A stretch of 64,000 nt of DNA from positions 6,246,563 through 6,310,562 of the forward strand of contig LR990048.1 of assembly GCA_905147135.1 (NCBI GenBank), read 5' to 3'. The translations under genes and the position numbers were made by a program. Within the stretch, counting starts at the first letter, position 1; every line of letters starts with the position of its first letter. The notes below the pieces were generated by a model. The model did no database searches. It was not told the DNA's origin and was given only the letters and a program-made list of their open reading frames with translations. The DNA is from Blastobasis lacticolella (Eukaryota; Arthropoda; Insecta; Lepidoptera; Blastobasidae). This document shows positions 41,171 to 52,208 of the stretch, piece after piece.

Positions 41171-41354
41171 CATATGGAGGTTAACATTCGGCTCCCGCCA
41201 TTCTTAAAATATCCATCATTTTGTAGTCTCTGTTATCTCATATGCCAAATGAAACGCCGTTTGTAGTGCGTAGTTTTTGGCTTCTGTATTGATATTTCAT
41301 GCCCGACAGAGCCTCTCGGCGAGCTGGTAGTTCTTCTCCCGGACACACAATTGA
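41171..41354 (-). pseudogene. Second, truncated copy of the ankyrin gene 3' end
   Basis: It matches 39511-39689 closely (ggctcccgccattcttaaaa, gaaacgccgtttgtagtgcg, cggacacacaattgaagt), with small insertions that destroy the frame. The match stops sharply at 41354, where unrelated sequence starts. Confidence 0.85.
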
Positions 41355-42437
41355 AGTCATTTTATTTGCGATAAAAGGTCGGGTAAAATCCAATATGTTT
41401 TCCCTCACAATTTGTGTACTGGATAAATCCAACGATAACTATCTCAATTGGCAGCCGACACGCGGTGAACTCATAAATAGTAACTAAGTTCATTGATAAC
41501 AAAGGAAGTTAGACAAAATAGATACGTCATTAGAATATTAATTAACAATTAAAGCCTAGTACAAATCTCACTAGTACCTGTTGTAAGTCAAGTATATATA
41601 CAAGTTATTTTTTAATTTTCAGCCTACTTAAAAATCTGTCCACGTGACAAAATATGTAAAGTCACACGTGGGGTACTATCCTCTTGTAATCTAATTATTG
41701 AAAACAACTCAGTAGGCACATGATGATTAAATCAACGAGAAAACCCAGTATCATATATTTCGTAAACACTCGGGATTGTTGTTCTTGGAAATGTTTTCGT
41801 CCAATAAAAATAAAAGCATGTTACAGTAAACTTTTACGTTTAAACTTATAAAATTAATAAATGACAATATCATGTGATAGAGGCAATTCACTAAATGTGC
41901 TGATTAAATTTTCAAGTGATATTTTATACGTTAACCCTAATAATATAATTATAGTACGTCTGCCACGAAATGCTTCCCATATTACCAAAATAGTATGGAA
42001 TGAGGAGTTTTCCAGTAGGTATTGTCAGTTGGTTTCAAAAAGCATCAATAGATGGCGCTCCTACAATTTTGGTAATCTTTTTATAATCTGTATGATGTGA
42101 TTTCATGCAGCCAACTAATACTAAACTTAAAAATAAAATGTTTATTAATATAAACGTAACTGTTAAAGGTTGAACAAAATGTAAAAAGAAATATTTATAG
42201 AAGTTGGCACTATGTTCCATTATTATTATAACCTCTAAAATGGTTGAAAACTATTGATAAATAAAATATTATCCAATACAACGTACCCAGTGTTTATATC
42301 CTGTTTGCTAAGAACCTATTTCAAGCGATTATTAATTACCAAAATTGTCGGGGCGCCATCTAGTGAGTGGTTAGGAATGCTTTAGATACCTATTGGAAAA
42401 CTGCTCATTGTATGGACCAGTTATTAGTTCATAGTTT
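41355..42437. other. Unassigned sequence right of the ankyrin copy
   Basis: The minus strand at 41355-41432 reads STQIVRENILDFTRPFIANK, faintly like an ionotropic receptor, with a stop just upstream. The plus strand 41861-42100 is open for 79 codons without a known domain. The rest is AT-rich. Confidence 0.3.
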
Positions 42438-42597
42438 GTGGTATGGACAGCATGTTTTTTTAATATTCGATAAAAAAATAAATAATGGTCGCCGGCTATT
42501 GATTTTTGACCAAGGAGTTTGTAATAAAATTTGCCTTTAAACGATACAAAAATTTAAACAATAGCAGCTATTGACTAAAAACTTTTGGACCAGCCAA
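42438..42597 (-). repeat. Right member of a long inverted-repeat pair
   Basis: The reverse complement begins ggctggtccaaaagttttta and parallels 36410-36572. The outward ends of both copies are the ggctggtccaaaag motif. No matching target duplication was seen. Confidence 0.55.
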
Positions 42598-42840
42598 CGT
42601 AAATGTCGCAATATGTCTAAATTGCAACATTACGTGAGCTTCCAAACCGCAACATTTTTGGACTAAATGGATAGCGGTACTAAAAAGGTACGGTTTACCA
42701 TTTCTTCAATTTCAATTTGTCATTTCTTCTCCCTTTTGCTGCATATTAACGGTGATATCTCTCAAATACAAAAGCCAGCAGGGACAATAGGGGCAGGGAG
42801 ATTAGTCATATGAACGAATCCCGGCGGCGGATGCTTTCAT

Positions 42841-43110
42841 ATGACCGGCATTAAGGCGGTCTCCGATTGGGGCGAAGCCAATTTGATGATCTTCAACAAT
42901 GCTGAAACACAGGCTTGTCTGTTTTCCGCCAAACGGAACCTAATCTATCTAGCTCCAATTATCCGGAGCGCGCCTTTCCCATTGACCAATAACCTCAAGT
43001 TACTCGGTGTTGAGTTAACCTTAAATCTCAACTTCGGCCTATATTATATCGAATTTAAAGCAAAAACTGCAGCAAAAAAGATAAGGTTAAACGATACGTC
43101 ATAATCGATA
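42841..43110 (+). pseudogene. LINE reverse transcriptase fragment
   Basis: The plus strand reads AVSDWGEANLMIFNNAETQ, LFSAKRNLIYLAP, then NLKLLGVELTLNLNFG and KAKTAAKK. It matches the minus-strand LINE at 32150-32410. Confidence 0.75.
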
Positions 43111-43984
43111 AGTTCTCCTTTTCGTATTTTGCGGGCAACAAAAGCAAAGAAATAGTACGATGAGGAGCATAGTTCGCCAAAGGTACTACATATGGCCAAA
43201 CAGTAGGTACGTAAATCGTACCAAAAGGTATGATCTAACAATGCTGGATTTTTGCGATTTCTCGACCCATTAAGGCCAAGAATTCCCGCTTCGGACCCTG
43301 GTTATTCGACTATTCAACTCAGTGATGTTAATCCATCGCTTCTTGAGCCGCCCACGGAACCGGCAGGTTTAGGCACCTAATTCTCACGTATCCTTGAGGC
43401 TTAAGCAATGCGTTGCCAAAAATTGGCCTAAGCTGCAAGTGTTTGCCTGATCTGCTCTTGGCGTTCTCTGGGCATTCTATTGAATGACTGAATTATACAC
43501 ATTGCCCGTAACATATACAAAGCGTAACAAACTACGCTAAAGAGCGTTAATTAACGTTTGCATGCAGTAACTAATTCGTCATTGTAAACCAATTACTAAA
43601 AACTATAACCCAACAGATAACCATATCTAACCATAGCCCGTAAGTACCTGGTTTTACATAAATTTAAATATACATGTTATTGTACAGTTTTCAATAGCGA
43701 TAGGTAGACATAGATAGCAAATAACATGGGTGGAATCTGGCCCGCTTTCCGTGCCTAATTTCGAACTTATTTAATAGATAGTTAATCACCATTATCATCA
43801 TCACCATCTCTCCCCACGTTCTCATATAATAATATACCGTCACGGGGTGCCAATCGGCTCCAGAGACAGGACTGGGGATTGAGGATTAATACAGTATTAA
43901 TCCTGTATTCTCTAGTTGCGGAGAACTCGACCCTTGACCACAAGGGAAATGCACCGCCTAATATCCCGCGATGTAAGTAGATTA

Positions 43985-44565
43985 TGCCTGATGTGCAGTT
44001 TACACAGACTACGGTGAGACGTGCATTTGTTTCCCTCGACATCGGGAAACCTAGTGGACCCGACGGTATTTCAGCAATTATGCTAAAAACGTGTGCTCCT
44101 GAATTGGCTCTTGGCCCCCGAAGAGACGTTAGCTCTCTGTGCGTTTTCTATAGTCTGTGCAACAGGGAATATTTCGCAAAATGGTTAATCTATGTTGCAC
44201 CGTCACTATTCCCCAATCGCACCCTCCGACGATGGGGGAATATTTCGTAAAACGGTTTAACTTGGTTCCACCGTCACTTTTCGATATGAGATAGATTTCA
44301 TCCACACCATTTAGATGTAACGTAGGTACGGGCACCGCGAGCCTTTTTACCGCGCACGTGCAAGACGTGGAATGAGCTTCCTCCCGAAGGTTTTCCTTTG
44401 CACTACAACATGGTGTTGTGCAGAAGGCATGTATACAGGTAAGTACCTCAATAGGCCGGCACCGCATCCGCTCTCATTAAGTTGCAGATGTCATGGCCAT
44501 TGACGCTTTCCATTAGGTGGACCAGCTGACTGTGTGCCTCCCTAGGCAATAAAAAAGACTGTTCA
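43985..44565 (+). pseudogene. Internally deleted LINE
   Basis: The start of the reverse transcriptase (VSLDIGKPSGPDGISAIMLK) is joined directly to its C-terminal part (RRDVSSLCVFYSLCNREYF) with the catalytic centre missing. The 3' end words tggaatgagcttcctcccga and tttccattaggtggaccagc follow. A short segment near 44160-44270 is duplicated. Confidence 0.7.
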
Positions 44566-44652
44566 ATCAGTCTCAGGGTCCCAAGCAGAAGACCTTGGTC
44601 CACCTCGCATCACCAACGGTATTAGGAGGCATAACAATTTTTTTTTATATAT

Positions 44653-44889
44653 TTAGATTTCCACACATTTTAGTTCAAATGGCCCATCTATACCAGCCAC
44701 TATTTCAAATTGGAAAGACCTTGTAACACTTGGTACTGTTACATTTGTCACAACAAAGTGCGTCACTATCAACATTGACGTCACTCGTTTAGATTCTTCC
44801 CTATGGTTAAAGTTTTCCAGTTTTCCTTTCGCCAAAAGGAAGAATGAATCTGTTGACCAAGGTTTCACGTACATAGACGCGGTTTGCAT
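44653..44889 (-). other. Open frame of unknown nature (78 codons)
   Basis: It reads MQTASMYVKPWSTDSFFLLA, then RVTSMLIVTHFVVTNVTVPS and FEIVAGIDGPFELKCVEI. The composition looks protein-like and it ends in a proper stop, with stops just upstream. I do not recognise it; it may be a terminal exon or a relic of a mobile or viral gene. Confidence 0.25.
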
Positions 44890-45284
44890 ACAAATCGGCG
44901 GTCATCACGTATGAATGACGATTCACGATTGGCTTTCGTTCACCTAGAACGATATGTTTTAGTGTAGGTAACGATAGAGACCGTTTTCCGGCAGGTGTCA
45001 GCTTGTTTGTCGGGTTCTAGTATGTACAAACGATCTTAATTTGAGAATTAGGTACTAACTCTCAACTCAAGTTACACTTACTTGAGAGTACTAAAGAAGG
45101 GCATTGTTGAATTTGGTATTTTGGCTGTTAAATCTAGACTTATCACGTGGCGCAGGCGATGTGATATTTCGACCCCCCTTCTCGCTACGCCTATGATACA
45201 AGGTCATTGCAATTATGAAGTTAGCTATGTTTGAGTAATAGATCTAAGTATATAGACAATACTTACCACCACCCACCTTGTAGG

Positions 45285-45450
45285 AGGCCTACCCACGCTG
45301 CGTCTTCCGGTACGTGGTCGCCACTTGATAACTTTACTGCCCCATCGGCCATCTGTTCTTCAAGCTATGTGCCCTGCCCACTGCCACTTCAGCCTGGCAA
45401 TTTGGATTCGTCGATTGACCACTTTCTCGAAATTTGACTTACCTAGCTGG
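45285..45450 (-). repeat. RTE-like LINE fragment
   Basis: gctgcgtcttccggtacgtg, gccctgcccactgccacttc and cctggcaatttggattcgtc match 59990-60370. Confidence 0.6.
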
Positions 45451-45669
45451 ACAGCTTCACTACTGCTCTACTAATCTCATAGCAGGCATTTATTTCTCTA
45501 ATCTACACAACGGATTAACTTGGCATTCATAGATGGGTAGAGTGATTAACGAGAAACCTTTGCTCAGTTGAGTGCACAATGTGTTTTTTAAATTACTTTT
45601 TTGATGTTATATTCGAGCCAGTAAACTGTGATTTACATTTTGGGTTATTGCGACTTAAAAACAAATTGA

Positions 45670-45976
45670 AACAATATACTTTTCCCCTCAACAGCTTTGG
45701 AGAGAGACCAAAAAGCACGACTCCCAGATGGGTAACTATCTAACTAATTAGTCTCTTCCCAATTCAACCGATGAATTTGAATTTTGTTCCAGCCATTATC
45801 CTCTTTGTAGACCTCGATACAGCATTATACTTTTTCCTCAAATTGTGGGTGTTAGGGTCCTTTTGGGCCCGAGCCACTGTCCAGGCACGAAAAGCATCCT
45901 GCTTGAGGCGAGTTGCCTGCGCACTAGGCCTGTCGTACCAGGGCTGACTCTTGCCGCCAAGGCGGACTACAGCTAT
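45670..45976 (-). pseudogene. 5'-truncated LINE fragment ending at a minisatellite
   Basis: The minus strand reads VVRLGGKSQPWYDRPSAQAT, then FRAWTVARAQKDPNTHNLRK, nearly identical to 6792-6990. The 5' end stops exactly where the minisatellite begins. Confidence 0.8.
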
Positions 45977-46222
45977 ACCTACCCTAAACCTACCCTGCAC
46001 CTACCCTACACCTACCCTACAGCTACCCTACACCTACCCTACACCTAATCTACACCTACCCTACAACAACTACCCTACACCTACCCTCCATCTACCCTAC
46101 ACTTACCCTACACCTACCTTACACTTATCCTACACCTACCCTACAGCTACCCTACAACTACTCTACCCTATACCTACCCTACACCTACCCTACACTTACC
46201 CTACAACTACCCTACACCTCCC
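45977..46222. repeat. Minisatellite, 11-bp unit CTACCCTACAC
   Basis: About 22 units with scattered changes (cag for cac, one aatct, some 12-bp units). Because 11 is not a multiple of three, all frames are open and give an 11-residue peptide repeat; this is not coding. Confidence 0.9.
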
Positions 46223-46229
46223 CATCAAT

Positions 46230-46740
46230 TAAAAAAAAAGTATGAAAGGTTTCCTATGTCCTTTTCCTGGTTCTAAGCTACCTTCCCACCAATTTTCAGC
46301 CAAATCGGTTCAGCCGTTCTTAAGTTATAAAAAGTCTAACACAAATTGTATAACTAAGACGACTTTCTTTTATATGTATATATGTATAGATCATTATTAT
46401 CATCATCTCAGCTGCAGGACGTCCACTGCTGGACGAATTTTACCACAAAATTACAGACGCGAATTCGCCGTGGTCGTCCATATTGGACTAATTAAAGAGC
46501 TTAACTAATGGCGGGACCGGCTTTGTATCCCAATGCCGCCATGTAAAGTGTCATGTCTCTCCACTATAATTACCTGTTTTACCAAATCCCGGATCCTGGT
46601 CAAGGCGGACCCCGGGCCCTCACGCGCGTGGCACAACCCTGCCGCCTGTTGCTTCTCATGCTGTTAACTTTAAGTACCCATTGTATTCTTTTAAATGTGC
46701 AATAAAGCGTTATACATTCATTCGTTCATTCACGACCGAG
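46230..46740. repeat. Mixed repeat tails
   Basis: 46240-46340 is the common ccaatttcagccaaatcggt repeat. 46388-46440 has the ctgcaggacgtccactgctg core. 46550-46735 is a GC-rich block ending in tgcaataaagcgttatacat and cattcattcg, like a LINE or LTR 3' end with a poly(A) signal. Confidence 0.45.
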
Positions 46741-47389
46741 ACCATTAACGTCACCATGATTATGATAAAAAGCTTAACTAATATGAAATGCATTTCATGT
46801 GTAAACACTTCCTTAAAATTAAGTGATTTAATGAACTAGTTGACAACGGGTAAATCAGTATAAATTAAGTGGTTTCCACTCGAGGACATTCCCACCCGCC
46901 CGATTAGGTAATATTCTGACATAATTATGTTGACGCATCACAGGTTAAGTATTATTGCATATTTGCATATATCCTGGTTAATCCGAATGCAAAAGCAATA
47001 TATTATCATATCTGCCCTTCACGCATAGATATCTCCCTATTAGGTAGGTATGCCAATTTATTGCCGACCTCAGCTGCTGGTTGATACTCAGCCTTCCTCA
47101 GCATGTCCTTGCTCAGCCGATATGCTAATGGACGATAAAAAAACGGATGGAAGAAGAAAGGTTCAACCCTAGCTGTCATTTTTATCAGTGAGGTAAAACT
47201 CGTTTGCAAACCTGCCAATAAATTAGCCAATGTAATTGCTTTTACAAAACTGTCTCTCGTACCGACCTAAAAATAAAAAATTATGACCTCAATTGGCCAT
47301 TGGTGTTCTTGAGTCGGGTAGAGAATGGGTCTCTCATTTTGGCGGATAAGTTGTCATCCTCTGGCGTTCATGTCCCGGTTGTGCTCTCG

Positions 47390-47995
47390 CGATGAGGGCC
47401 CGGTGTCCGCCTTGACCATGATCCGGGATTTGGCAGATCATCGGAGCGACTGCTATCTGACCTCCATGACCCTGCTACCAGGGGAACCCGACCAGATTGG
47501 ATCATGGTTACACATTCAGTCGCCTGAATGAGCAGGTTTCATCACGATGTTTCTTTCACCGTAAGAGCATTGGCAGTGTGGTGTCTGGCAGAGTAAAATA
47601 GCACCAACCCCTTACACTCATGGGTGTCGTACAAGGCGACTAATGTTTTCGAGGCAAAAGATCAAGAGTCTCCGTAGTCTGGAAAATGGGCAGTAGCATT
47701 TTCCATTGTTATATTTAAACACTGCGATCTCCAACCCGCCTGTCAAGCGTGGAGATTATGGCAATAACGTTCCCTTTTGTGGGAGAGGCCTTAAGTCCTG
47801 AAGTGGACTGTTACGGGCTGTGATGATGATGAAGAGCATCGGTTAGATTTCAACTAATGTACATACCGGGAATTAACGCCAAGATGAGTTTAGTACATAA
47901 CTCAGAAAAGAGTCATGGCCGCAGCGGGATTCGAACCCGGTACCACTCGCATACGAATCGGATACCCTAACCGCTCGGCCACCGACGCTCACGTA
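47390..47995 (-). mobile_element. Family B SINE interrupted by family A
   Basis: The tail and body (agatcatcggagcgactgct to cgtaagagcat at 47570) and the head (47840-47995, with the B box complement ggattcgaacccgg and agccgctcggccaccga) are separated by the family A insert 47571-47831. Confidence 0.82.
47571..47831 (+). mobile_element. Family A repeat, complete copy with 8-bp target duplication
   Basis: aagagcat at 47563-47570 is repeated at 47832-47839. The 261-bp insert begins tggcagtgtggtgtctggca and ends in gatgatgatg. It has no coding frame and no obvious polymerase III boxes, so it is either a LINE 3' end or a SINE using a LINE tail. Confidence 0.9.
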
Positions 47996-48024
47996 CTTAC
48001 ATTAGTACCTATGCTTTAATGTAA

Positions 48025-48145
48025 CTTTTTTTTTATATATAGTGGGCAAACAGGCAAGCGGGCCACCTGCTGGAACGTGGTCACCACTGCCTATAGACAT
48101 TAGCAACACCCACAGAATCGCCAATGCGTTGCCCACCTCTATAAC
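48025..48145 (-). repeat. LINE 3' end fragment
   Basis: gtgggcaaacaggcaagcgg, gtggtcaccactgcctatag and gccaatgcgttgcccacctc match the terminus of the LINE at 34200-34310. Confidence 0.65.
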
Positions 48146-48149
48146 TCAT

Positions 48150-49551
48150 TGATCTGGCAGCAAAAAGACAAATGCCCCTCCACTGCCAAAGCCTCGTTTC
48201 CCCAAATCCCCACCCCATGGAGCACTGGAAACCTTACTCACCGGCAGAAACACAACACTATTTAAAAGAGTATTATTTAGCTGCGGTATTCTGTAAGGTG
48301 GAGGTACTTCCCCAGTCGGGCGGCTCCAATTCGAACGGGATTCCCCGCTATGCCCTACCTCTCGTAACTACGTAATGTATAAATTATATTACTATATAAT
48401 ATTAACTCAAGTTTTGGATCAACTTGTTTTTTATTGGGTGTTTATAGAGGTATTGGAGTTGCCATCAAGCTTGAGCATTCCTATAATTTTCCGGTTAGGT
48501 AACGGAAATAATATAATGCATGATCATCTATGAAACATAATCGCCTTGTGGTATTTAACTCTTCTACATAATTATCTTAATGCTAAGGGCTTTGCCACAA
48601 TCTTAACTTAATATTTCAAAGCTAATTGAAATAAAAATAATTTATTATAAAAAACAGTTCAGAATTAAGGAGTGCTTAGATGTTTTGCGTCTAAAATACT
48701 AGACAGACACTAGGTCTGTATGACCTATGAATTGCCTTTTGCAAAACATTACAATTTATTGAAAATCTCACGATTACAGTCAGTAAAACTTTTAGGTAGA
48801 GTTACTTTCAATCTGGTGCATAATCTTTAACTTAAGTACGAGCTAGCCGTTTCCAGTGGCTGTCACTCGCGCGCAGTGCGGGGTTTTTTTTTTAAATACA
48901 ACTTACCATATTTGCGCAATCAATCATGAATAAATAAAAAATGTAATAAAATACACAGAGGCAAAAAGCGGAAATTTTACAGATAAAGTCGTAGGTAAAT
49001 AGGTATTATTAGTCATCTTGAATGACACGGGTCCTAACAAACCTTTCCGACTCCTTCCATATTGGAAAAATAGTATGGTATATCCCACAGAACACGATAG
49101 AAATGGCATATTCGCCATTTGTACCGAAACCGATGCCGCCGTTCCCGACCCCACTATTTTTACCACTACTCATGCAACTGAATATGCACAGGCTTATTAT
49201 GCACGCACACGCAAAGTCAAACGGAGCGCTGTGATTAGTCCACTACCACATACACACATTGCGTTGCGTGTGTGCTGTAAATCCTTTCTGAATATACATT
49301 TACGCTAGGGATTGACAAAATCGCATTATTATCGATATAAATATTTCGGTAAAATTCTAACTATTATTATGGTATTTATTATTTAATATATATTAATTAA
49401 CAATGAATTGAAAATGTTATTATATTGAGGGGGGTGAGGCGGGGTTGAAGGACGCATAGAGAGGAGATAGAGAGAGTAGGGGTACGGTAGATTTACCGTA
49501 GAGGTATGGCAGGAGTACAGCAGAGTTATGTCAGGAGAACGATAGTGTGTG
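48150..49551. other. Unassigned stretch
   Basis: No coding exon was recognised. 49018-49308 is an open frame without a known domain. 49430-49545 is purine-rich with repeated gtaggggtacggtag words that recur inverted at 49845-49870, on the other side of a SINE. Confidence 0.35.
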
Positions 49552-49818
49552 ACGTCCTGAGTGGTTCGGTGGTTAACATGCTAGTTTGCTATACAAGATG
49601 TTGCGAGTTCGTTTCACCTGCCGGACAGAAATTGAAATGATCAATTTTAAATTCTGTAACGGGTCTGGGTGTTCTATGTTTAATAAGTATGTATTTAAAA
49701 AAAAAGTGTATAAGTACTATGTCAATTATCTAGCACCCATAATACAAGCTTTGTTCAGTTTACGGCTAGATGGCGCTGTGTGAATTTGTCTACGATTAGG
49801 TATTTATATTATTTTAGT
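49552..49818 (+). mobile_element. SINE family 1, third copy
   Basis: The head acgtcctgagtggttcggtg and a weak B box (gagttcgtttcac) lead into the same body as 9690-9890, with aacgggtctgggtgttctat and gctagatggcgctgtgtga, and a TATT-rich tail. Confidence 0.78.
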
Positions 49819-50406
49819 GTTAAGGTAACTGCATCCCACCTCTACCCCACCCGTGCCCCTACCGTACCCTTACAGTACCCTGCTGTGCCCCTACTGAAAA
49901 CGAATATCAAAATCAGTCCGCAATTGACGAAAATTTCAAGGAATACTCGTACCTACAATAAAAGAACATCCAATCGAAATAAGAATCTTTTCCTTCTAAT
50001 CCTACTACAAATATAATATTTCGATAAACAAAATAATTTATCGATAAGGTCGGTTCATGTGCACAGCACTAGATTGGGCGCAAGGTGCCCTTGAGCGCGG
50101 GTTAATATATTTCCTAAAATATTGATAAATACAAGGTTTTTAGACATAACGGTGAAATTAAATCACTCCTTTTGTTTTAGAAATCTGTTAGCTTCTTGCT
50201 TTGCAATTAACTATTGCGCAAGATGGCATATTTTTAACACTTTAGGCACAGCTTTTTTGATGCGCACTCTGTTAAATTCCGCAAGAGAATGACGGTGCGT
50301 TCGCGCCTTTTAGAAGAAAGTAGCCCATTTGCTCATAGTTGTGGCGCGTCTGCACCGCCTACTTAGCTTTTCTAACTACTTATTTTTTTCTATGGTTTCT
50401 CCCTAC

Positions 50407-50980
50407 CATCATCATCACAGCCTATAGCAGTCCACTGTATAATTAAGAGCTTCTCCCACGAAAAAGGAGGTTATTGCACTAATTTCTACGCTTGGCAGGC
50501 GGGATGGAGATCGCAGTGTTATAAATATAATAATGGAAAACGCTGCTGCCCATTTCCCAGCCTACGGAGACTCCAGACCTTTTTTTTTAACCATTTATTG
50601 TACACAAGATTGTTACAAAAGTATATTACATAATATATCAGACACAACAGGCCAACTTATTTCTATAAAGAAATTTCTTCCAGCAGGCCTACAGCAGAGA
50701 TCGTGACAATTAAATGCAGTAAAGACGTGCACAGTAGCAAAAGCAAAATAATGATGCTTAACTAATACAATACATAAATAAATACATACATACATTGAAA
50801 ATAAATACATATACATTCATACATACAAATACATAAACACATACATACATATATTAGACAGATAGAGAAAGGTGCTCTTTTACACGTTTCTTGAAGATGA
50901 ATTTTGATTTGGGTTAATTTGCCTCGAAAACCTTAGTCGCCTTGTACGACACTCTCGAGTGTAAGGGGTTGGTGCTATTC
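50407..50980 (-). repeat. Family A repeat split by a LINE 3' end
   Basis: Family A on the minus strand occupies 50407-50580 and 50918-50980. Between them, 50581-50917 starts with a poly-T run and tttattgtacacaag, contains cacaacaggcc and tacataca runs, and is a minus-strand LINE tail related to 23768 and 52750. Confidence 0.65.
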
Positions 50981-51085
50981 ACTTTAACTTAAATTACACT
51001 ACAAAATTACACTTACATACTTAATTACATATACAATTCTACCTACTAGTATTTACAAATTAAAACTCAAAATATAAATAAAAAG

Positions 51086-51690
51086 CTAAACACCAGAAAC
51101 AACAATATAGCGAAACGTACCTATAAAAAATTTAAGAGGATAAAGGCCTCGTATTACCCCTGTTACCTTTCTGCTCACCTCTGTCAGCTGATCCGACCAG
51201 CTCAAGGTGCTGTCGATAACAAGACCAAGATATTTTATAGAAGAGGTAAGCGGAATAGTAACATCATTGAAATAGACTGGTGGAACATTTTCCAAACCGA
51301 GGCGACTGGCCAGCCGAGAGCTGTCCACGACCATGGTTTGGCATGTCGATCGATTTACAGAAATGCCAAACTTACGAGACCAGTCATAAATATGGTTTAA
51401 GTCGCTGTTCAGAGCATTAACTGCCTCGACAATGTCCGTAACATCAGCACTGGCATACAGCTGCAAGTCATCCGCATAAAGATAATGAGAGCACTTAAGG
51501 TTGAGAAAATAGTAGATGGGATAAAATGCCGCCTTGCGGAACACTAGCGACAAGATCGCACCAATTGGACACTACTCCATCAGTGCGAACTGTCTGCTGC
51601 CGACCGCGAAGATATGACGTAAACCTTGTCACTGAGGATAAAAACCCAAACTGCGAAAAGATAGCCAGTAACTTCATGATCTACATTGTT
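51086..51690 (-). pseudogene. Non-LTR reverse transcriptase fragment
   Basis: The minus strand carries FTSYLRGRQQTVRTDG, VPQGGILSHLLF and, in another frame, HYLYADDLQLYASADVTDI, SVNRSTCQTMVVD and SSIKYLGLVIDSTLSWSDQL. The YADD centre is intact but the frame shifts near 51530. It differs from the CR1-group LINEs elsewhere in the window. Confidence 0.85.
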
Positions 51691-51959
51691 GAAAGCAGAT
51701 TTCTCTAAGAAATATATTAGAATAATGATGGTTAGTTTAGTATTTTCCATGGCTTCCCCGATATCCTCCGTGATCCTAACCAGAGCTGTGGTTGTGCTAA
51801 CGCGTAACGTAAGCCATATGTAAAAATGAAATTTTATTTAGCCGGTTCATTAAACGGCTAGCTGGCTCTTTAATTGATATATTTAAATGATAGGCTCTTA
51901 TTCATTTTTTTGATAGAAACTTTGAAAGTAACGCCTAACAAGCATAATTTTTATAACAA

Positions 51960-52208
51960 CTTTAAAGTGTCCCGGTTGAAAACTCGTAAACCTTTGGCGC
52001 TCAGATTTCTCAGTGCAGCTCTTAAGGAGGATCTCTCTGACGCTTGGACTGCTGTGTGGGCGTGGAGCGCTCCTGACGATGCCCAATTCAGACTGAATGT
52101 AAAACAACACCCACCAGGCTTTTCAGCAGGCTTTAGAGTCACGGCGTGTCTGGTGTCTGTTGAACCGGATAAAAACAGGTGTCGAAACCTGTGCGTATCT
52201 ATGGCACA
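51960..52208 (+). pseudogene. LINE C-terminal fragment, left part
   Basis: The frame DAWTAVWAWSAPDDAQ, then HPPGFSAGFRVTACL and NRCRNLCVSMA is a typical LINE C-terminal region. It is cut by the hAT-like element and continues at 54212. Confidence 0.6.

Noticed and set aside
45951..46232. Open frame of 93 codons rich in Tyr, Pro and Thr
   Set aside because: It is produced by the 11-bp minisatellite, which is open in all frames.
49018..49308. Plus-strand frame of 96 codons
   Set aside because: No domain, no splice partners, overlaps another open frame; likely chance.
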